A stretch of DNA of 48,125 bases from CAYPCH01 sp964409165 (GCA_964409165.1 CAYPCH010000010.1:1-48125); one strand, 5' to 3'; positions 8,153 to 17,878 are shown, numbered from the stretch's first letter. A program made the numbers and translations. The notes: a model not told the origin generated them from the letters alone.

Positions 8153-8690
8153 AATAAAACCCCCACTTCTTTATTTGGGTTAATACCTAAAGAAAAATTC
8201 AAATGATAAATTAACTACAGCTTGTAAAAATAGCACTAAAATGTGGCAAATCCATCAAAAACAAAGTTGTACCTGATATCCCCTTGAAGTTAAGCTCACA
8301 AAAAAATTATTGTGCCTATATAGCGCATACTTATATATATAATTATATCGCTCATCATATGCAAGGGTCAAATTAAAATTTAGTTACCGTTACATTAAAA
8401 GCCCATGTAAATAATACCATATGCCCCCCCAAACCGTAGTTGCAATATTATACAATTCCAGACATATCCGTAATCTATTGCCAAGTTCAGTTATAGTGTA
8501 TATTATTTCATGTACCAACAACATTTCCGTAACCAAAATGAACATGCGTTACGTAATATTTACCGTCTATATATTTTTTTATATTCTACTTCAACTTATA
8601 CATATATTTTTCTGAAATTGTATAATATCTCTATATTTTTCTCTGAACATTAATATATTATACCAGTTATGTCAAAGTTCCGTTTAAATG
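8153..8690. other. AT-rich intergenic region upstream of the toxin-antitoxin pair
   Basis: About 540 bp with no convincing coding frame, RNA gene or terminator. It should contain the ndoAI promoter. It also forms the left boundary of the segment that separates ndoAI from alr. Very AT-rich with short homopolymer runs. Confidence 0.5.
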
Positions 8691-9737
8691 TTAAAACCCT
8701 AATAATTTTTGAGTGACTTTTTCAGGAAGTATTTTTTTGCACAATAGAATTGATAAATATGAACATGAAAAAACAATTCCTATACTAATAATTTGATAAA
8801 TGGGTTGAAATCTGAACAATACGTCGATTGGTTTTAAAACCTTATCAACAACCATTTGAACAAACATGTGGATAAAATATATGCCAAATGATACTTGCCC
8901 TATTCTTGTTAACAAACTATATTTGTTAAGAAATACACTTTTATTTTTTAAGTTGTATAAAAACAAAATTAAAGAAATTGAATACACAAAAGAGGTTATT
9001 TTCATTGTGCCAAAAGCATGACCGACATTGATTTTTATTAAAAGAAAAGATTCTATAAGCTGTAATAGGAAGGAGGTACATAAAACAACCGCAATAACTT
9101 TAGTTGGTTTTGGAATTTTATCCATAATCATTCCCATGTAAAAGTAATAAACCCATATAGTTATTAATAAGTTTATATTTGGTGGAGATATGTTAGCAAA
9201 TTTAACATAGCTCATACCTATGAGAGATACTAAATTGATAAGAAAAATCAACAAATGCAAGTTCTTACCTTTTGCGTATTGCAACAATGGATATATTATA
9301 TAGAATTGTGAAATAAGTATTATAAAATAATACGGTGGCATTATGCTCCCGGTTAATATCATTTTAAATATATTCTCTTCAGTTATATCATAAGAAGTTA
9401 GTACTGTTTTAAGTACTATTGCTATAAAAGTCCAGAACAAATAAGGTACTATTATACGTAGCAATCTATTATTCAAAAAACTAAGGTAGTCTTTTAATGT
9501 TTTAACCTGTTTTTTTGAAACCCAATACCCTGATATAAACAAAAATATCGGTACCGCTGATGTAACTATTTGCCTCATAATTATTCCGAAGTACAAATTA
9601 TATTTATACGGATAAGGACTATCATAAAAATTAATCGTGATTCCAACAGAATGTATAATAATAACAGCAATTATAGCTATACCTCGTAAGTTATCAAAAA
9701 AATACTTCCGGTTATCTTTTGATGCGTTAACACTCAT
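8691..9737 (-). CDS. Acyltransferase 3 family membrane protein (OafA/YrhL-like)
   Basis: A 348-residue polytopic protein with about ten hydrophobic segments. The family's N-terminal signature is present: FFDNLRGIAIIAVIIIHSVG, with the catalytic-type His in the first membrane helix, then FISGYWVSKKQ. Such enzymes O-acetylate exported polysaccharides or lipids. Start placed at the ATG 9737 because GAGGGAG lies 9 bp upstream; longer frames lack an SD. The gene is AT-rich compared with its neighbours and interrupts the usual alr-ndoAI order, so it may have been acquired. Confidence 0.88.
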   Translation of the reverse strand: MSVNASKDNRKYFFDNLRGIAIIAVIIIHSVGITINFYDSPYPYKYNLYFGIIMRQIVTSAVPIFLFISGYWVSKKQVKTLKDYLSFLNNRLLRIIVPYLFWTFIAIVLKTVLTSYDITEENIFKMILTGSIMPPYYFIILISQFYIIYPLLQYAKGKNLHLLIFLINLVSLIGMSYVKFANISPPNINLLITIWVYYFYMGMIMDKIPKPTKVIAVVLCTSFLLQLIESFLLIKINVGHAFGTMKITSFVYSISLILFLYNLKNKSVFLNKYSLLTRIGQVSFGIYFIHMFVQMVVDKVLKPIDVLFRFQPIYQIISIGIVFSCSYLSILLCKKILPEKVTQKLLGF

Positions 9738-9915
9738 TATTTTAACTCCCTCACGAATTAGTATTTCTAACCCCATTATAATGGGATGAATTGACATTGT
9801 CAACACAATTCCATCTCAAGGGTTCATAATATAAAATCAAATATCCTCTTTATTTAACAAGTGTGCAATTTTTCAAACGGAAAAGATGCCTCACTTCCAT
9901 TATTAATAATAGTAA

Positions 9916-10395
9916 TTACATAACCTTATCCTTATTGTTTTTGATATACTCCTCAACAATTAATTTATCATCCTCATCTACAGGTATAATACCCAAGTAT
10001 TTATAATCCCAAATTAAATGTCCTTCATATGGGCTTGCATCAGAAAGGTCGGTATAATCATAATCAATTTTGAATTTTCCTGAGCTTTCGAGAACAAATG
10101 TCAAATTAGTCCATACTTCCTGACCGTTATTTTCAAACTCATTCCAAAGCTCTTCCAAATTAGCTACCAGCTTATCCCACTGATTATTAAATTCTTCTTC
10201 TGTTATTTCAAACAATTCTGTAATATCACGGCCATATATCGCTTCATTACTGCCTTTTGGATAGTAATTAAAGAATGCCGTCTGCATATCTTCGTTAATT
10301 TCTCCATACAGAAAAACCTTGTACCATTGTTCTGGTATAGTTTCGTTTAGAGTGTTTGCAATTTTATTATAAATTTGATTTAATCTTTCTTCCAT
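9916..10395 (-). CDS. YezG/DUF600-type immunity protein
   Basis: A 159-residue acidic protein resembling the immunity protein of LXG polymorphic toxins (YezG of Bacillus, DUF600). Features are IYNKIANTLNETIPEQWYKV near the start, the motif FFNYYPKGSNEAIYG in the middle, and a DLSDASPYEGHLIWDYKYLG block. Its ATG is 2 bp after the stop of a broken nuclease-toxin reading frame (TAA-A-ATG), the normal toxin-immunity order. It is intact whereas the toxin is not, so it is now an orphan. Confidence 0.82.
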   Translation of the reverse strand: MEERLNQIYNKIANTLNETIPEQWYKVFLYGEINEDMQTAFFNYYPKGSNEAIYGRDITELFEITEEEFNNQWDKLVANLEELWNEFENNGQEVWTNLTFVLESSGKFKIDYDYTDLSDASPYEGHLIWDYKYLGIIPVDEDDKLIVEEYIKNNKDKVM

Positions 10396-10396
10396 T

Positions 10397-10959
10397 TTAT
10401 TTTCCTTCTGGTCTATTCTTTAATGTTCTTGTTTCTGGTTTTCTATTTCCGATTTTTTGTTCAATTCTAAACTTAGTAGGGCGTTGTGAATCACCTTCAT
10501 ATATAGGCGTTATTTTAACTTTTACGTCCTTGGGAGGCACGGCTTTAATGCCTTAATCCAATCATTCTCAAGTTTCTTCCACTCACCTTTGTTTAGGTTT
10601 CCATTCATAGACACTAAATTATCGAAGCTGCCAGAGCCTTTAAATATTGATGCTATTAAATGACCACCATTTTAGTTTCAAATTTACCAAGCTTTAAGCC
10701 TTTGGTCACCTGCTGTTTGATATTGTTTTTTTGTTTTTGTCCGTACCCTTTTTATATTTGACAATAATCCTCTTTTTCTTTAAGCTGTTGTTATTTTCTT
10801 TTCCCATTTGCACTTGATTAATTCCGGTTTGAAATAGACTTTCAATGGAATTATAAACAGCTTGGTTTACCGTTTCAATATTTTTCTCCTGTGAATGTTT
10901 GTTCATTTTCTTCTTTGGTGCAGCCTGAACAATTTCAGCCTGCCTTCGCTCGTCCCTTA
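10397..10959 (-). pseudogene. Degenerate DNA/RNA non-specific endonuclease toxin (C-terminal fragment)
   Basis: Pieces of a polymorphic-toxin nuclease domain can be read in several frames. The frames give GGHLIASIFKGSGSFDNL, then NLNKGEWKKLENDW, then after a frameshift near 10540 DVKVKITPIYEGD and a C-terminal RPTKFRIEQKIG. These match the end of the non-specific endonuclease fold found in LXG/T7SS-exported toxins. The segment before it (10706-10906) is in another frame, and there is a stop just before GGH. No N-terminal LXG domain is present; the fragment begins directly at the alr stop codon. Hence a non-functional remnant beside an intact immunity gene. Confidence 0.75.
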
Positions 10960-10964
10960 TATAC

Positions 10965-12134
10965 CTATATCAAATAATTGAGAACATTATAAACCTTTCC
11001 GTCCTTCAAATAAACCCTGGGTATTCTCTTACCGATGATGCAAACCACCTCATAATTGATTGTTCCTATGTCTTTTGCCACATCCTCAATCTTAATTTCG
11101 CTACCGTTCTGCCTTCCGAATAGCACAACCTCGTCCCCTACCTTTACATCGCCGGTTATATCTGTTATGTCAATCATACACTGGTCCATGCATATCTTCC
11201 CAACAATCGGAACAGGTTGCCCGTTTACCAATACTTTTCCCTTACCGGTAAGAATCCTTGTATAGCCGTCGGCATAACCTATTGGCAGTGTGGCAATCCT
11301 GCTTTCACGTTCGGTTTTGAATATTCTGCCGTAACTTATGCAGGAATCCTTCTCAACATCCTTGACAAGTATGATGTTTGCCTTAAGAGTCATTGCAGGT
11401 CTCAAGTCAATCCGGGACTTGTCAACTTCATCAGAAGGATACATTCCGTATATTATTATACCCGGACGCACCATGTTGAGGTGCATTTCAGGAAACTGTA
11501 TTATACCTGCGCTGTTGCATACATGCTTAACCGGAATATATACCCCTATCCTGTTAAGCTCGCTTACTATACTCATAAACCTCTCAAACTGCATATAGGT
11601 ATAGCTTCCATCCGTCTCATCCGCTGAAGCAAAATGAGTAAACAAGCCTTCTATAATAATTTTGGGAAGCTTGCTTATTCTGACAACATCCTTCACAGCA
11701 CTGTAACCCGGCATAAATCCCACCCGTGTCATGCCTGTATCTATCTTAATATGAATCTTGACATTTTTATCAAGCTTAACCGCAGCCTCTGACAGAGCTT
11801 GTGCCAAATCGTGGCTGAAAACCGTCTGGGTCACATCATTCTGAATTATTTCCTCTGCCCTTCTCGGGTCGGTATAGCTTAAGAGAAGTATGGGAACGCT
11901 TATGCCGTTTTGCCTGAGCTGTATGGCCTCATCAAGCATTGAAACAGCAAGACGGGTAACTCCGTTGTCAATAAGCGTTTTTGCAGTCTCCATAACACCG
12001 TGCCCATAGGCATCGGCTTTCACAACTCCCATTATTTCCGCTTTTTTATCGGTTATACGTCGTATCTCTCTCACATTATGGGCAATATTATCAAGGTTTA
12101 CCTCTGCCCATGACCTGTTGAACTTGTATCCCAT
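10965..12134 (-). CDS. alr: Alanine racemase
   Basis: A 389-residue PLP enzyme interconverting L- and D-alanine for peptidoglycan. GVVKADAYGHG (Lys39 binds PLP) is near the N-terminus. The second-domain motifs RPGIIIYGMYPS, the Tyr-containing SCISYGRIF, and KICMDQCMIDIT are also present. Start set at ATG 12134 (AAGGGG SD); the longer upstream frame has no support. Downstream of the CBS gene in the same direction. Confidence 0.96.
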   Translation of the reverse strand: MGYKFNRSWAEVNLDNIAHNVREIRRITDKKAEIMGVVKADAYGHGVMETAKTLIDNGVTRLAVSMLDEAIQLRQNGISVPILLLSYTDPRRAEEIIQNDVTQTVFSHDLAQALSEAAVKLDKNVKIHIKIDTGMTRVGFMPGYSAVKDVVRISKLPKIIIEGLFTHFASADETDGSYTYMQFERFMSIVSELNRIGVYIPVKHVCNSAGIIQFPEMHLNMVRPGIIIYGMYPSDEVDKSRIDLRPAMTLKANIILVKDVEKDSCISYGRIFKTERESRIATLPIGYADGYTRILTGKGKVLVNGQPVPIVGKICMDQCMIDITDITGDVKVGDEVVLFGRQNGSEIKIEDVAKDIGTINYEVVCIIGKRIPRVYLKDGKVYNVLNYLI

Positions 12135-12223
12135 TACAATCCCCTTCATCTGTTGCTTTATGTATCTGTTTAACACTGCCTTGCATATCAAAATGCATTC
12201 TTTGAATTTCCCAGGCAAAAAGT

Positions 12224-12679
12224 TTACTCCATCGTTTTGGCTATATACTTTACTACGTCTGTCCTGCTTATTATTCCCACAAGCTTTGAAGCCTTTACTA
12301 CAGGTATCCTGTTTATATCTTGTTCCACCATTAATTCTGCAATCCTTTCAATGTCAGTATCTTCATCCACAGTAACAACCTTTTTCGTCATAATCTCTTC
12401 AGCTTTTGTAGCTACAAGCTTTCTCAGTTCCTCATTGTAATTCTTTACGCTTTTTAAAAATATCAGCCCTCCAAGTATCTCCACAACCGGTGGAAAGCGA
12501 GGTTCGATTTTCTTGTACAATAAATCCTTTTGAGTAACAACTCCAATAACACTGTTGTCATCATCCACTACAGGCACACCGCTTATATTTTTTTCTGTAA
12601 GAATATGTGCAATTTCTTCTATTGTTGCATCCTTCTTAACCGTAATAACATCTGCAGACATTATATCCTTTGCTTTCAC
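12224..12679 (-). CDS. Tandem CBS-domain protein
   Basis: A 151-residue stand-alone pair of CBS domains (roughly 5-60 and 85-148), with the typical KDIMSADVITVKKDATIEE and GVPVVDDDNSVIGVVT in the first and NRIPVVKASKLVGIISRTDVV in the second. These usually sense adenine nucleotides. The GTG at 12679 is chosen because TAGGAG sits 8 bp upstream; a GTG 18 bp earlier lacks an SD. It lies between nnrE-nnrD and alr on the same strand and is probably co-transcribed. Confidence 0.9.
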   Translation of the reverse strand: MKAKDIMSADVITVKKDATIEEIAHILTEKNISGVPVVDDDNSVIGVVTQKDLLYKKIEPRFPPVVEILGGLIFLKSVKNYNEELRKLVATKAEEIMTKKVVTVDEDTDIERIAELMVEQDINRIPVVKASKLVGIISRTDVVKYIAKTME

Positions 12680-12706
12680 AGATATCACTCCTATCACATT
12701 TTTTAC

Positions 12707-14266
12707 TTACCTGCCGGTACTTATTAGTTTCTTAATAATACCGGGAAGCTCTTGAACAAGATCTCCTGCAACAATCCCATGCTCGCCTTTAACACCAGCA
12801 GCACTGTCACCACTTAGTCCATGCAGGTATACCCCCGCCACTGCAGCATCTACAGGATTCAATCCCTGTCCTATAAGACTTGTTATTATGCCAGTAAGTA
12901 CATCTCCGGTTCCTCCCGTTGACATTCCGGAATTACCGTTAATATTTATATATACCCTGCCGTCCGGTGATGCAACGATAGTCCTTGACCCTTTAAGTAC
13001 CGTTACAACATCCCACTTTCGCGAAAAATCCCGTGCAATCTTGATCCTGTCACTTTGTACTTCTTTAATGCTCACTCCAAGAAGCCTTGCCATTTCACCG
13101 GGATGAGGCGTGAAAACTATCTGTGCCTTTTTCCGATTCAATACAGATACATCTTTTGCTACAGCGTTTATTCCATCGGCGTCAATTACCAGAGGTTTTA
13201 GTGAATTCTCAATTACCCTTGCTACCACATCAATAACATCGCCCTTTAGTGAAAGCCCGGGACCTATAGCCACTGCATCCAGCTTTTCAATTTGTTCCAA
13301 AATTTCAGGAATAGCTTTTTTTGATAGGCATCCCATTTTTTCGTCCTCAAGAGAAATTGTTACCGATTCAATCAGATTTGATTCATAGATCGGAACAAGA
13401 GAGGATGGAACCGCCATATATACCAACCCTGCTCCCGAACGCAGAGCTGCACCTCCTGTAAGGCATCCGGCACCTGTCATCCCTGTAGATCCCGTTATAA
13501 TAAGAAGCTTCCCACAATCTCCCTTATTGCTTTCGGGGTATCTTATCGGTATAAGCTTCTTAACACGCTCCTCGTCTATAACATAATTTTTTATATCAGA
13601 ATTTTGTACTGCAATTTCAGGTATGCCTATGTCCGAAACCACCAGCTTGCCGATAAACCCACAGCCGGGGTGCAAAAAGTGTCCGGGCTTGGGCAATGCA
13701 AAAGTTACTGTTTTATATGCCTTTATGCATACACCGTGTATTTCTCCTGTCTCACCGTTTACTCCTGAAGGTATATCTATTGCTAAGACCGGTATTTTTT
13801 CTCCGTTTATAAAGTCCAGAACTTCTCTTATAATTCCTTTTATTTCTCCTTTAAGACCGGTTCCCAATATGCCGTCAACTATAAGGTCTACCTTCCCTAT
13901 TAAGCCTGTCGCAGCTTCAAGTGAAGGATCGTCAGCAATTTCCATTGTTGTGACGCCCATCTTATAAAGTATCCCAAGATTAATTGCTGCGTCTCCCGCT
14001 ATTTCTCTTTTGTCTGCCGTTATAAGCACCGTTACTTGCGCACCTTTGTTATATAAGTGCCTTGCAACGGCAAAGGCGTCACCGCCATTGTTTCCCTTAC
14101 CTGCAAAGAGACATATTGCTTTACCTTTTATGTCTCCAAAATCCCCAACTATCTCATTCACTATCCCCAGAGCAGCATTCTCCATCAGCACAACTCCAGG
14201 TATACCGATACTTTGTATGGCAAATTCATCAATTTCCTTCATTTGTGAGGGTGTAACTACTTTCAT
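12707..14266 (-). CDS. nnrED: Bifunctional NAD(P)H-hydrate epimerase / ADP-dependent dehydratase
   Basis: A 519-residue metabolite-repair enzyme that restores hydrated NAD(P)H. The N-terminal NnrE domain (1-~215) has MENAALGIV and GKGNNGGDAFAVARHL. The C-terminal NnrD domain has GSTGMTGAGCLTGGAALRSG, TPHPGEMARLL and the catalytic GGTGDVLTG. Start at ATG 14266 with a perfect AGGAGG SD; an upstream extension would overlap the preceding coiled-coil gene. The arrangement with CBS, alr and ndoAI-ndoA resembles the Bacillus/Clostridium locus. Confidence 0.96.
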   Translation of the reverse strand: MKVVTPSQMKEIDEFAIQSIGIPGVVLMENAALGIVNEIVGDFGDIKGKAICLFAGKGNNGGDAFAVARHLYNKGAQVTVLITADKREIAGDAAINLGILYKMGVTTMEIADDPSLEAATGLIGKVDLIVDGILGTGLKGEIKGIIREVLDFINGEKIPVLAIDIPSGVNGETGEIHGVCIKAYKTVTFALPKPGHFLHPGCGFIGKLVVSDIGIPEIAVQNSDIKNYVIDEERVKKLIPIRYPESNKGDCGKLLIITGSTGMTGAGCLTGGAALRSGAGLVYMAVPSSLVPIYESNLIESVTISLEDEKMGCLSKKAIPEILEQIEKLDAVAIGPGLSLKGDVIDVVARVIENSLKPLVIDADGINAVAKDVSVLNRKKAQIVFTPHPGEMARLLGVSIKEVQSDRIKIARDFSRKWDVVTVLKGSRTIVASPDGRVYININGNSGMSTGGTGDVLTGIITSLIGQGLNPVDAAVAGVYLHGLSGDSAAGVKGEHGIVAGDLVQELPGIIKKLISTGR

Positions 14267-14276
14267 GCTGTTCCTC

Positions 14277-14906
14277 CTAATTGCCAAAATGCTGTCTATC
14301 AAGCTTTTCAAGCTCTTCTGCACCCAGCAAATCGTGAAAATACGAATAAGAATCCGTAGAGTCTTCGGAAAGTCTTCCCTTTTCTTCAATGTATTCTTCA
14401 AGTTTTTTCTTCGTTACTTCTATTAGTGTTTCCAATTCTTTTATGCGGTTTCGGTTTTCACTTATTCCTAAATACACCAAATTCACAGTACTCTCCAATA
14501 GATCAAGGTTTGCTTCCCTTATCATGCGTGGAATATTCTCAAGCTGAATCTCCAATTTCTTAAGCCGTTCATTTATTTGCTTTATCTCTTTTTCACAGCT
14601 TTGCATTTCGCTTTGAGCTTTAGGATCGTTCTTTTCAAATACTTCCGTGGTCAACTTAAGAATCTTGTCCATACACATTTTTTTGCGCAATAGGATTTCT
14701 TTTGATTCAGTATTCAAGCGGGCTTCTTCTTTGAGAAGCTCCCTTAGCTTTTTCTCGTAAATCCTTATTTCATCCGACTTTTCAACACTATTAAAAAGTG
14801 CATTCCATCTCTCATCCAGTATAAGAATTGAAATGTCATTCTTTCGGAGTGTACTTTTATCAAAATTCCTTTTCTTTTTGCCCTTGAAATTAAAAATACC
14901 CATCAT
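14277..14906 (-). CDS. Coiled-coil protein of unknown function
   Basis: Not recognised as a named family. The 209-residue soluble, highly charged protein has a basic N-terminus (GIFNFKGKKKRNFDK) and then almost continuous heptads of Glu, Lys and Leu (~45-185), predicting a long coiled coil. There is no signal peptide. ATG 14906 follows GAGGT at 9 bp. It ends 10 bp before the nnrED start, so it is probably the promoter-proximal gene of that operon. Confidence 0.65.
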   Translation of the reverse strand: MMGIFNFKGKKKRNFDKSTLRKNDISILILDERWNALFNSVEKSDEIRIYEKKLRELLKEEARLNTESKEILLRKKMCMDKILKLTTEVFEKNDPKAQSEMQSCEKEIKQINERLKKLEIQLENIPRMIREANLDLLESTVNLVYLGISENRNRIKELETLIEVTKKKLEEYIEEKGRLSEDSTDSYSYFHDLLGAEELEKLDRQHFGN

Positions 14907-14976
14907 ACAATTAAAACCTCACATTCCTAGTCAATCAAAGGATATTTAATATAACGCATCCATTAATATTATCGGC

Positions 14977-16599
14977 TTAATTGTATTTTTTTGTTACAGG
15001 ACTCTTTACCGACAGCTTTCTTCCCCTCTTGCGTGCTATGTTGGATGCGGAAATTACAATTCCTGCAACCACCCAAAATATTAACATTACCCTTGGATAA
15101 TACCAGATGTATTCAACAAATCCAGCAACCAGTACCCCAGCCAAAGAAGCTATCCCTGCCGTCAGTACATTTTTCAAAGGTCGTGACACCGTTGAGTATA
15201 TGTTCAAGATTGAGTTTTTCATTGTACGTACTATAAACCATACAAACGATATAAAACCAACAATCCCGATTTCCACCCACATCTGAAGATAGAGCACATG
15301 CATATGGGGCGCCGTTACCGTAGTGTACTGGTAGTACTTTACAAGTACATTCCTGAATACATCGGTTCCCAAGCCAGTTCCGGTAATAATATAATCCCTT
15401 AGCATAGGAAATGAAGTTTTAAGAATTTTTATCCTGTACAGGACAGAAGAGTCCTGAAAAGCGTCCAGTATAGTTTGCAGTCTCTTAATAACATGCGATG
15501 GCAGAAATGGTACAAACATTAATCCTGCTACAACAACAAGGGGTATGAGTCTTTTGTTTGCAAAAAAAGTAAATACAAATATGGCTACTGCAAAACCTAT
15601 CCATCCCGACCTTGAACCGGTATAAAACAGCACTGCAAGAACAGGAAGCATAAAAGTAAAGTATATTCCTTTTTTTACAATTGACTTTGCATTCATTATT
15701 ATCGCCGCATAAAATGGCAGTAACATTATTAGAACCTCTGCAAAGTTATTGGGATTATCCAATGTTGCATATACCCTTCCCGGCATTCCCTCATTCATTT
15801 CCAAGGATGTAAGTGACGGATTAAAAGGTATTGAGTCGGTAGCAATCTGCCATAGTCCGTATAATGATGTTATTGTTGCCCCCAACAAAAGCATTTCTAT
15901 CAATACTCCAAGGGATTTTTCATTTCTAACCGAGCTCACTATAACAAATACAAACAGGAAACATCCGGCATAAAACAGCATATACTTAAAGCTTGCGGAA
16001 CGATTCAGCGAGGTTACATACGAAAGCACAACGGTAATCGCAAAAAGCACCAGCGAAAAATCCAGAACCTTAAAATCAAATTCACGGCTCCTGTGCATCA
16101 CATTGTTTATAAAAACCAGAAACATAAGCACTAGAGCCATCAAAACAATATAAACATTGTTCCACCTCCCATGGGGTGTAATAAGTGTAATAATAATTAG
16201 TCCACCGATTATATACTCGGTTCTCGCTAAAAAGAACCCCATAAGCCTTATTATACCGCTCTCTTCCAAAACCGGCTTTAGCTTCTGGTAAATGCGGCCA
16301 AACACTTTTTCAGGCTGATGAATAGCCGTATTCATCAGCCAAAACAGGAAGCTTGCCTGCCACCAAACTGAAAGGCGTCCTTCTTTCTGAAAAAAGCCCA
16401 GTATTGAACTGCTATATAAAAGTTCGGTCAAATACTTTGCAAATTTTGCCGTACAACTGTTTTCATATGCGGTATTAAGCATTCTGAAAAAACCGGACAA
16501 AATATCTGCAATTTTTTTTGTAAAACTGCCGTCATATGAGGTTTCTATTAATCTGACAAGAAATATTACAGGCTTTAACAGCACACTATTATATATCAA
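14977..16599 (-). CDS. O-antigen ligase/polymerase-like membrane protein
   Basis: A 540-residue polytopic protein with ten or more hydrophobic segments. The Wzy/WaaL-type region lies in the C-terminal half: a TGSRSGWIGF motif (~330) and a large loop with TAPHMHVLYLQMWVEIG before the last helices. It would polymerise or ligate lipid-linked surface glycans on the outside of the membrane. The start is TTG with AAGGGG 9 bp upstream. An ATG inside the SD-proximal region leads straight to a stop. It is in the middle of the minus-strand polysaccharide block, 6 bp after a DUF4330 gene. Confidence 0.88.
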   Translation of the reverse strand: MIYNSVLLKPVIFLVRLIETSYDGSFTKKIADILSGFFRMLNTAYENSCTAKFAKYLTELLYSSSILGFFQKEGRLSVWWQASFLFWLMNTAIHQPEKVFGRIYQKLKPVLEESGIIRLMGFFLARTEYIIGGLIIITLITPHGRWNNVYIVLMALVLMFLVFINNVMHRSREFDFKVLDFSLVLFAITVVLSYVTSLNRSASFKYMLFYAGCFLFVFVIVSSVRNEKSLGVLIEMLLLGATITSLYGLWQIATDSIPFNPSLTSLEMNEGMPGRVYATLDNPNNFAEVLIMLLPFYAAIIMNAKSIVKKGIYFTFMLPVLAVLFYTGSRSGWIGFAVAIFVFTFFANKRLIPLVVVAGLMFVPFLPSHVIKRLQTILDAFQDSSVLYRIKILKTSFPMLRDYIITGTGLGTDVFRNVLVKYYQYTTVTAPHMHVLYLQMWVEIGIVGFISFVWFIVRTMKNSILNIYSTVSRPLKNVLTAGIASLAGVLVAGFVEYIWYYPRVMLIFWVVAGIVISASNIARKRGRKLSVKSPVTKKYN

Positions 16600-16605
16600 A
16601 ATACA

Positions 16606-17100
16606 TTACCCCTTCTTTTTATAACTGTGTATATTGCCTTGAAAAATTGCATTACCGACTCTAATGGTAATAAGCTTTCCAATCTGATACTCGCTGCCTC
16701 CCATTATAACTCCGGTGTCTGAAGCAACTCCGTTTCCTTCCACAGTCAAGTAATATGAAGAATATCCTTCCCTGGAAAGTGTAATTTTTTGTCCTTCGTC
16801 ATTATCAGTATATTTTTTCGCCTTATCCTTTTTAATATCTTCGGTTACATTTCCAAAAACTGTTCCCTTTTCATGATCCCGTGCCACATCACCTTGCTTT
16901 ACTGCGTCTATTGCAAATGTAGGAGCTTCTTCACCGTAAAAAACCAGTTCGACCCTGTCAGTTTTTGAAGAAACCGTACTCGCATTCTTTGAAATCATAT
17001 AATTGTAACCTGCTACAGCTGCCAAAAGAACAATCAGCAAAATTATTACATCAACAACACTCACCTTGCCAAAAAGCTTTCCTTTTTTGTCAATTATCAT
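16606..17100 (-). CDS. DUF4330 domain protein, paralogue 1
   Basis: A 164-residue protein with a short cytoplasmic N-terminus (MIIDKKGKLFGKVSVVDVII), one membrane helix and an extracytoplasmic beta-rich domain of the DUF4330 family ending in GGSEYQIGKLITIRVG. SD GGAG is 10 bp before the ATG. The paralogue directly upstream (17283-17783) is similar along its whole length, so this is a tandem duplication later split by a MITE. The tight coupling to the O-antigen-ligase-like gene suggests a role in glycan export or polymerisation (inference). Confidence 0.85.
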   Translation of the reverse strand: MIIDKKGKLFGKVSVVDVIILLIVLLAAVAGYNYMISKNASTVSSKTDRVELVFYGEEAPTFAIDAVKQGDVARDHEKGTVFGNVTEDIKKDKAKKYTDNDEGQKITLSREGYSSYYLTVEGNGVASDTGVIMGGSEYQIGKLITIRVGNAIFQGNIHSYKKKG

Positions 17101-17129
17101 AGTTCTAACACTCCACTCAAATGTTATTT

Positions 17130-17264
17130 ACTCAATTTTCCCACTTATAGTATTCTGAGGCTATGATTGCTCACAAGTTAAGGTCAAAAAGTTTACTTTT
17201 TGACCGCGGTGATCAATGCTACGTTAGCGGCAAAGAGCCCATAAATACTGTGGAAAAGTTGAGT
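17130..17264. mobile_element. MITE-like 135-bp element, copy 2
   Basis: Same length as copy 1, 126 of 135 bases identical. Terminal inverted repeats are ACTCAATTTTCCCAC and GTGGAAAAGTTGAGT. The element is flanked by TATTT on both sides, a possible 5-bp target duplication, though the region is AT-rich. It sits in the 180-bp gap between the two DUF4330 paralogues and adds hairpins to their transcript. Confidence 0.78.
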
Positions 17265-17282
17265 TATTTTTAAAAAACTCTC

Positions 17283-17783
17283 TTACTGCTTTTTAATTTC
17301 AAAACTGTATATCCTTGTGGGAACATAAACGCCCCCTGCCTTTAAAAAGACAGTTCTTCCTATCTGATACTCTGAACCCCCGATTATTATATCACCATAA
17401 GCTCCCATTGTACCTGCTGCTTCGACAGTTACATAAAATGATGGATATCCTTCCTTTGAAACCACAACTTTTTCACCAGTCGGTGTTTCTCCATACCTTT
17501 GACTCTCATCAATCCTTACATCTTCTATAATATTTCCAAAAAACGTGCCCCTTTCCTGGTCTCTAGCAGGATCACCTTTTTTTATGGCCTGAATTGCATA
17601 ATCCGCAGCCTCTTCGCCATAAAAAGTCATTATTATTTTATCTCCCGCTGAAAAAACAGGACCTGTTTTTGACTGGGAAAACTTATACCCCACACCTGCA
17701 ACACCTGCTGCAATAACCAACACAATCAGTATGTCTATAACACTTACCTTGCCGAACAACTTGCCCTTGCTATCAATTATCAT
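17283..17783 (-). CDS. DUF4330 domain protein, paralogue 2
   Basis: Same architecture as its downstream paralogue: MIIDSKGKLFGKVSVIDILI, one membrane helix, then a domain ending GGSEYQIGRTVFLKAG; 166 aa. The ATG at 17783 is preferred over one 21 bp upstream because the GGAG and the start context match paralogue 1. Between them lies the second MITE copy. Confidence 0.85.
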   Translation of the reverse strand: MIIDSKGKLFGKVSVIDILIVLVIAAGVAGVGYKFSQSKTGPVFSAGDKIIMTFYGEEAADYAIQAIKKGDPARDQERGTFFGNIIEDVRIDESQRYGETPTGEKVVVSKEGYPSFYVTVEAAGTMGAYGDIIIGGSEYQIGRTVFLKAGGVYVPTRIYSFEIKKQ

Positions 17784-17878
17784 TGTTTTAAACACTCCAC
17801 TCAAAAGTATTTTACGTTAAAATATATTTCACTCATCCTTAATACAATATCGCAAAAACTAAATTTGTCAATGTAAAA

